Positions 14,259-17,393 of a stretch of DNA of 17,393 nt are shown here, one piece after another. This DNA comes from DASUZB01 sp036377075 (GTDB taxonomy: Bacteria; Actinomycetota; CALGFH01): assembly GCA_036377075.1 (NCBI GenBank), contig DASUZB010000107.1:1-17393 (forward strand). The letters are read 5' to 3'. Numbering within the stretch: position 1 is the stretch's first letter; the number at the start of each line of letters is the position of its first letter. A program made the position numbers and the translations under genes. Under the pieces are notes generated by a model. That model made no database searches. It saw only the letters and a list, made by a program, of their open reading frames with translations, and was not told where the DNA came from.

Positions 14259-15680
14259 CTACGTGCGACCGGTGGCGGCCGCCGGCGGGCTGTGATGGTC
14301 AGGGGTCGCGGAGTCCGGGCCGGTGAGCCGGGCGATCAGGTCGTCGACGCGGCCGCGGAGCGCGTCGCGCAGCGCGCGCACCTCGGCCAGGGGCCGCCCG
14401 GCGGGGTCGGGGACGTCCCACTCCAGGTAGCGGACGCCCGGCACGTAGGGGCAGGCGTCGCCGCAGCCCATGGTCACGACCACGTCGGCGGCGCGGACCA
14501 GCTCGGTGGTCCACGGCTTGGGCACGCACGCGGCGACGTCGACGCCAACCTCCGCCAGCGCCGTAGCCACCTCCGGCTGGATCGCCTCGCCGGGCTGGCT
14601 GCCCGCCGACCAGGCATGGATGCGCCCGGCGCCGGCCTGCTCGGCGAGGGCCGCGGCCAGCTGGGAGCGGCCGGCGTTGTGGACGCAGACGAACAGCACC
14701 TCGGGGACGGCCTTGGGCAGCCGCCCCTCGGCCTGGGCGAGGGCGCGCAGCCGCTCGCGGGCGTGCCGTTCGGTCAGCAGCTCCAGGAACCGGCGGGTGC
14801 GCACGCCGCGCAGGCGCAGCACCTCCTCCCGCACGATCCGCTCCGCCCGCTCGGCGCCGAGCAGCCTGGTGTACGGGCCTGCCAGGCGGGCCAGCGCCCG
14901 GTGCACCGCGGCGCGTTCTCCGGCGCTGAGGTCCAGCTCGGGCGCAGGGTCGTCGAGCTCGGCCAGCAGCGTGATCACCCGCTCGCGCAGCTCGTCGCGG
15001 ACCTGCCTGGCCTGCTCGATGGTCGCGCTGGCCCGGTCGAGGACGGGCCAGCGCTGGCTGGGGACTTCGACCGCCGGGCCGTCCCACCCGCCGAGGTCGA
15101 TCAGCAGCTCGGCACCGGCGGCCAGCTCGCGGCTCAACCGCGTGGGCTGCGCTCCGGAAAGGTCGATGCCGGCCTCGGCCATCGCCTGGACGGCCAGCGG
15201 GTCGAGTCGCGCCGCCGGGCGGGTGCCGGCCGAGGCCGCGCGCAGCCCTGCGGGAGCGACGGCGTCGAACAGCGCGGCGGCCATTTGCGAGGTGCCGGCA
15301 TTGCGGCGGTCGGTGAACAGGATGGTCCCCATCGCGTCCTCCCGATGGGACGGCGCCGGCTGCGCGAGGGTGAGCAGCCCGGTCACCTCGTCGAGCAGCC
15401 CGTTCACGGCGGCGAGCTGGAGGCGGTGGTAGGTGAACAGCCCGGCGCGTTCGGCGCTGACGATGCCGGCCTGGCGCAGCACCTTGAGGTGGAACGAGAC
15501 CAGCGGCTGGTCCAGCCCCAGCGCGTCGGCAAGCATCCCGACTGGGCATGCGCCACGGGCGAGCAGGCTCAGTAGCCGCAGCCGCACGGGGTCGGCCAGC
15601 GCCGCCAGCCGCCCGGCCACCTGGTCGACACCGGCCTCCAGGCCCGGTCGTGGGCGCAGCGTCCGCTGCCGCGTCGTCAC
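14259..15680 (-). CDS. Fusion protein: ArsR regulator, dead LMW-phosphatase domain, three-helix-bundle ArsC
   Basis: This 473-residue protein has four parts. Residues 18-105 are an ArsR winged helix (LADPVRLRLLSLLARG; LDQPLVSFHLKVLRQAGIV). Residues 117-243 resemble an LMW-phosphatase/ArsC domain, but its P-loop reads LFTDRRNAGTSQ, so the catalytic Cys is D124, the Arg is T130, and the Asp-Pro acid is lost. Residues 250-325 form a helical bundle as in ArsC1'. Residues 326-455 are an intact ArsC domain: C332-VHNAG-R338, C406, C410, D425-P426. The ArsR part has one cysteine (C45), so it lacks the usual multi-thiol As(III) site. The GTG at 15680 follows GGCGGAG without spacing. GGGAGG before an internal ATG (15332) could give a separate 357-residue enzyme. 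First gene of the operon with arsC; a palindrome covers its promoter. Confidence 0.9.
   Translation of the reverse strand: MTTRQRTLRPRPGLEAGVDQVAGRLAALADPVRLRLLSLLARGACPVGMLADALGLDQPLVSFHLKVLRQAGIVSAERAGLFTYHRLQLAAVNGLLDEVTGLLTLAQPAPSHREDAMGTILFTDRRNAGTSQMAAALFDAVAPAGLRAASAGTRPAARLDPLAVQAMAEAGIDLSGAQPTRLSRELAAGAELLIDLGGWDGPAVEVPSQRWPVLDRASATIEQARQVRDELRERVITLLAELDDPAPELDLSAGERAAVHRALARLAGPYTRLLGAERAERIVREEVLRLRGVRTRRFLELLTERHARERLRALAQAEGRLPKAVPEVLFVCVHNAGRSQLAAALAEQAGAGRIHAWSAGSQPGEAIQPEVATALAEVGVDVAACVPKPWTTELVRAADVVVTMGCGDACPYVPGVRYLEWDVPDPAGRPLAEVRALRDALRGRVDDLIARLTGPDSATPDHHSPPAAATGRT
14656..14702. repeat. 47-base exact direct repeat, copy 2 (fusion protein ArsC P-loop)
   Basis: Identical to 13957-14003. 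It encodes the P-loop region of the C-terminal ArsC domain of the fusion. A second strongly similar stretch follows in both genes, over the codons for ERLRALAQAEGR. Confidence 0.85.
15330..15343 (-). promoter_or_regulatory. Internal ribosome-binding site and ATG inside the fusion gene
   Basis: On the minus strand GGGAGG (15343-15338) is followed by a five-base spacer and ATG (15332-15330). This is precisely where the ArsR part ends and the phosphatase-like domain begins (MGTILF). The signal is better than that of the annotated start, so a regulator-free shorter protein may also be made. Confidence 0.5.
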
Positions 15681-15702
15681 CTCCGCCTCACTCCATCAGC
15701 AG

Positions 15703-15718
15703 GAGTTTATATAAACTC
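15703..15718. promoter_or_regulatory. Perfect 16-base palindrome GAGTTTATATAAACTC, probable ArsR operator
   Basis: This AT-rich palindrome stands out in very GC-rich DNA. It lies 23 bases before the GTG of the ArsR-ArsC fusion gene and starts directly after the proposed -10 box, so it covers the expected transcription start. The fusion's own ArsR domain is the obvious candidate to bind it. Confidence 0.7.
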
Positions 15719-15747
15719 AGATTGGTGAAGCCGGCGGAACTTGTCAA
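15719..15747 (-). promoter_or_regulatory. Candidate promoter of the arsR-arsC operon
   Basis: Reading the minus strand, a perfect TTGACA -35 (15747-15742) is followed after 17 bases by CAATCT (15724-15719), a modest -10. The palindrome at 15703-15718 follows at once. TATATA inside the palindrome is an alternative -10 but sits too far from this -35. Confidence 0.5.
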
Positions 15748-15773
15748 GCGCCGGACGCTCGGCGGTCCCACGC

Positions 15774-17177
15774 TCAGCGGGCCATCGCCGTGCCGGCGGG
15801 TCGCTCGCCGAGTGGCACGACCTCGGGGCCGCAGCAGGCGGCCGCGCCGGCCCCGGCGGGCTCGCCGACCGTGCAGGAGGCGTCCGCCGCGCCGCGGTCG
15901 GTGGAGCACGCCCCGCCGGCGGGCAGGGTCAGCTCCACCCGCCTGGCCGCCTCGAGGTCGCCGGCCAGGGCGGCGGCGATCGAGCGGACCTGCTCGTAGC
16001 CGGTCAGCATCAGGAACGTCGGCGCGCGGCCGTAGCTCTTCATGCCGGCCAGGTAGAAGCCTGGCTCGGGGTGGGCCAGCTCGAGCGCGCCGTGCGGCGG
16101 GACGGTGTTGCAGGAGTGTGTGTTGGGGTCGATCAGCGGCGCCAGCGCGGCCGGGGCCTCGACCGCCGGGTCCAGCCCCAGCCGCAGCTCGCCGAGCGCG
16201 GCGAGGTCGGGCCGGAAGCCGGTGGCGGCGACGACCTGGTCGACCGGGCCCAGCAGCCCACCGGGGTGGGCGACCAGGATCCCATCGGCGATCGGGCGCA
16301 GCTCCTCGACCTCGACGCCGGTGACCAGCCGGACCGCCCCGGCGGCGACCAGGCGCTCGACCCCGGCGCCCAGCGCGGCCCGGGCGGGCAGGGGGTCGTC
16401 GCCGTCGACGCGGTACACCCCGGCGGTCTGCGCCCGGCGGACTGCCCATGTCACCTCGGTGCCGGGAGCCTGCTCACGGAGCCGGACGAGGTCGCCGAGG
16501 ACCTGCATGGCCGAGTGCCCGCTGCCGACCACCAGCACCCGCCGGCCCGCGTACCGCCCAGGCTGGGCGAGCACGTCCGCCACGCCGTAGGCGAGGCACC
16601 CGTCGGCGGCGAGGGCGGCCTCGCCGGGCGCGGGGATGCCGGAGGCGCCCAGCGGGTTGGGCGTGCCCACGGTGCCGCCGGCGTCGACGACCGCGCCGGC
16701 CAGCAGGCGCTCCTGGCGGCCGCCGGACTCGACGACCACCTCGAAGGGGGCCTGCTCGCGGCCGCCGTCCTTCATCTTGTCGCGTCCGTGGCGGGTGATG
16801 GCCAGGACCCGGGTGCCGAGCCGCAGCCGTGGGGCGAGCTCGGGCGTGGCGGCCAGTGGCAGCAGGTAGCGCTCGCGCAGCTCCGCGCCGGTGGGGTAGC
16901 CACCGGGGTCGGGCGGCACCCACCTTGAACGGGTGAGCAGCCGGGTGGCCGCGGCATCGAGGTTGTGCTGCCAGGGGGAGAACACCCGCACGTGCGCCCA
17001 GCCCTGCACGCCCGCGCCGACCTCGCCGGCCTCCAGGACCAGCGGGTCCAGGCCCCGCTGTAGGAGGTGGGCGGCGGCGGCCAGGCCGACCGGGCCGGCG
17101 CCGATGACCGCCACCGGCAGCCGGCCGTCCAGGCCTGGACGGTGCAGGGTGGGTGGCTGGCCGTTGGGCTGCGTCAT
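15774..17177 (-). CDS. ArsO-like FAD/NAD(P)-binding flavoprotein with Cys-rich C-terminal tail
   Basis: From ATG 17177 the product is 467 residues. It has two dinucleotide-binding folds: PVAVIGAGPVGLAAAAHLLQ (about 21-40, FAD) and VLVVGSGHSAMQVLGDL (about 214-230, NADPH). The motif VVAATGFRPDL (about 315-325) is typical of flavin-dependent monooxygenase-like proteins. Near the end, YLAGMKSYGRAPTFLMLTGYEQ is a conserved closing segment of this group. The last 50 residues carry four cysteines, including a CC pair (ACS, ASC, ACCGPE), suggesting a thiol site for arsenic or metal. ArsO flavoproteins occur in Streptomyces ars operons; that identity is inferred from domains and neighbours. ATG 17177 is preferred because GGAG lies nine bases upstream; ATG 17192 is an in-frame alternative lacking a ribosome site. 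Confidence 0.87.
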   Translation of the reverse strand: MTQPNGQPPTLHRPGLDGRLPVAVIGAGPVGLAAAAHLLQRGLDPLVLEAGEVGAGVQGWAHVRVFSPWQHNLDAAATRLLTRSRWVPPDPGGYPTGAELRERYLLPLAATPELAPRLRLGTRVLAITRHGRDKMKDGGREQAPFEVVVESGGRQERLLAGAVVDAGGTVGTPNPLGASGIPAPGEAALAADGCLAYGVADVLAQPGRYAGRRVLVVGSGHSAMQVLGDLVRLREQAPGTEVTWAVRRAQTAGVYRVDGDDPLPARAALGAGVERLVAAGAVRLVTGVEVEELRPIADGILVAHPGGLLGPVDQVVAATGFRPDLAALGELRLGLDPAVEAPAALAPLIDPNTHSCNTVPPHGALELAHPEPGFYLAGMKSYGRAPTFLMLTGYEQVRSIAAALAGDLEAARRVELTLPAGGACSTDRGAADASCTVGEPAGAGAAACCGPEVVPLGERPAGTAMAR

Positions 17178-17193
17178 GGTGACCCGCTCCATT

Positions 17194-17211
17194 CATCGAC
17201 AAACTTCGATG
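17194..17211. promoter_or_regulatory. Palindrome CATCGA-N6-TCGATG, probable operator of the ArsO-like gene
   Basis: A perfect inverted repeat with six-base arms and a six-base centre, 16 bases upstream of ATG 17177 on the minus strand. CATACT (17227-17222) is a plausible -10 about ten bases further upstream, which would put the repeat just after the start site. It differs from the palindrome at 15703-15718, so a different regulator may act here. Confidence 0.6.
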
Positions 17212-17288
17212 TCTCACTCGGAGTATGCCACCCGAAGGCAACAGCGCCCCCTCGTCAGCCCGGTGGGGCGGCCGCGGCGCACCGTGCT

Positions 17289-17393
17289 TTAGGGCATTTC
17301 CGACCCATTGGTCAACACCCGGACGACGACCTTTCCTCGGGCGTGGCCCTCTTCCAGGTACCGGATGGCCTCTGGGACGTCGCTCAGCGGATA
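17289..17393 (-). CDS. Zinc-type alcohol dehydrogenase/quinone oxidoreductase, C-terminal end only
   Basis: The frame is open to the window edge and encodes the last 34 residues. It begins YPLSDVPEAIRYLEEGHARG and continues KVVVRVLTNGSEMP, then TAA (minus strand, 17291-17289). The pattern of a hydrophobic/acidic helix followed by HARGKVVV is the usual C-terminus of medium-chain (zinc-type) NADP-dependent oxidoreductases. The remainder of the gene lies beyond the window, so the substrate and subgroup cannot be judged. It is transcribed toward the ars cluster, 77 bases from the operator of the ArsO-like gene. Confidence 0.8.
   Translation of the reverse strand, partial: YPLSDVPEAIRYLEEGHARGKVVVRVLTNGSEMP

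Noticed and set aside
13464..15575. 703-codon plus-strand frame across the two arsC genes
   Set aside because: It mirrors real ArsR/ArsC coding sequence on the other strand, and its composition is dominated by Gly, Ala, Val and Arg with no domain pattern.
15741..16928. 395-codon plus-strand frame opposite the flavoprotein
   Set aside because: The minus strand encodes two clear nucleotide-binding folds; this frame shows no motif.
1..17393. tRNA, rRNA, CRISPR or insertion-sequence content
   Set aside because: No cloverleaf, conserved rRNA segments, regularly spaced repeats, transposase or terminal inverted repeats were recognised.

Overview
The window is GC-rich throughout, with strong G/C third-position bias. 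Its gene families (copper amine oxidase of the Arthrobacter type, ECF41-type sigma factor, three-helix-bundle ArsC, ArsR/SRPBCC pair, TIGR03118 protein) point to the chromosome of an Actinomycetota species. I cannot name a genus. No rRNA, tRNA, CRISPR array, transposase or integrase was seen. It is packed with chromosomal genes and no intergenic gap exceeds about 245 bases.

Layout. (1) 2-1123: the 3' part of a polytopic membrane protein resembling sensor-kinase N-termini, then 1239-2336, a secreted TIGR03118-type protein. (2) 2393-5832, minus strand: a two-gene amine-catabolism operon, copper/TPQ amine oxidase followed by an APC permease. (3) 6077-7618: a LysE-type exporter divergent from an Lrp/AsnC regulator, which is coupled to a NUDIX hydrolase. 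(4) 7636-9553: an ECF41-like sigma factor with fused SnoaL-like domain, divergent from an SRPBCC/ArsR pair that has two conspicuous GTGCAAC palindromes in its promoter. (5) 9700-11966: a membrane-anchored alpha/beta hydrolase, a PPOX-fold flavin/F420-type protein and an NYN (YacP/Rae1-like) nuclease. (6) 11972-17177, minus strand: a GNAT acetyltransferase and an arsenic-resistance cluster. (7) 17289-17393: the 3' end of a zinc-type alcohol dehydrogenase/quinone oxidoreductase.

The most unusual part is the arsenic cluster. In transcription order it has an ArsO-like flavoprotein with a Cys-rich tail, a 473-residue fusion, a stand-alone three-cysteine ArsC, and a pyridine-nucleotide-disulfide reductase gene broken by an internal deletion and frameshift. 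The fusion joins an ArsR DNA-binding domain, a catalytically dead LMW-phosphatase/ArsC-like domain and an intact three-helix-bundle ArsC. It has a good internal ribosome-binding site exactly at the regulator/enzyme boundary. Its last domain and the downstream arsC share a 47-base exact repeat, so the array looks like a tandem duplication. Separate perfect palindromes lie in front of the flavoprotein gene and the fusion gene. No arsenite exporter (Acr3 or ArsB) is visible in the window.

In the amine operon, the permease would import an amine and the oxidase would deaminate it to aldehyde, ammonia and hydrogen peroxide. The ArsR/SRPBCC pair looks autoregulated through the palindromes. The fusion could link arsenate reduction to regulation of its own operon. 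These functional links are inferences from gene order and motifs.
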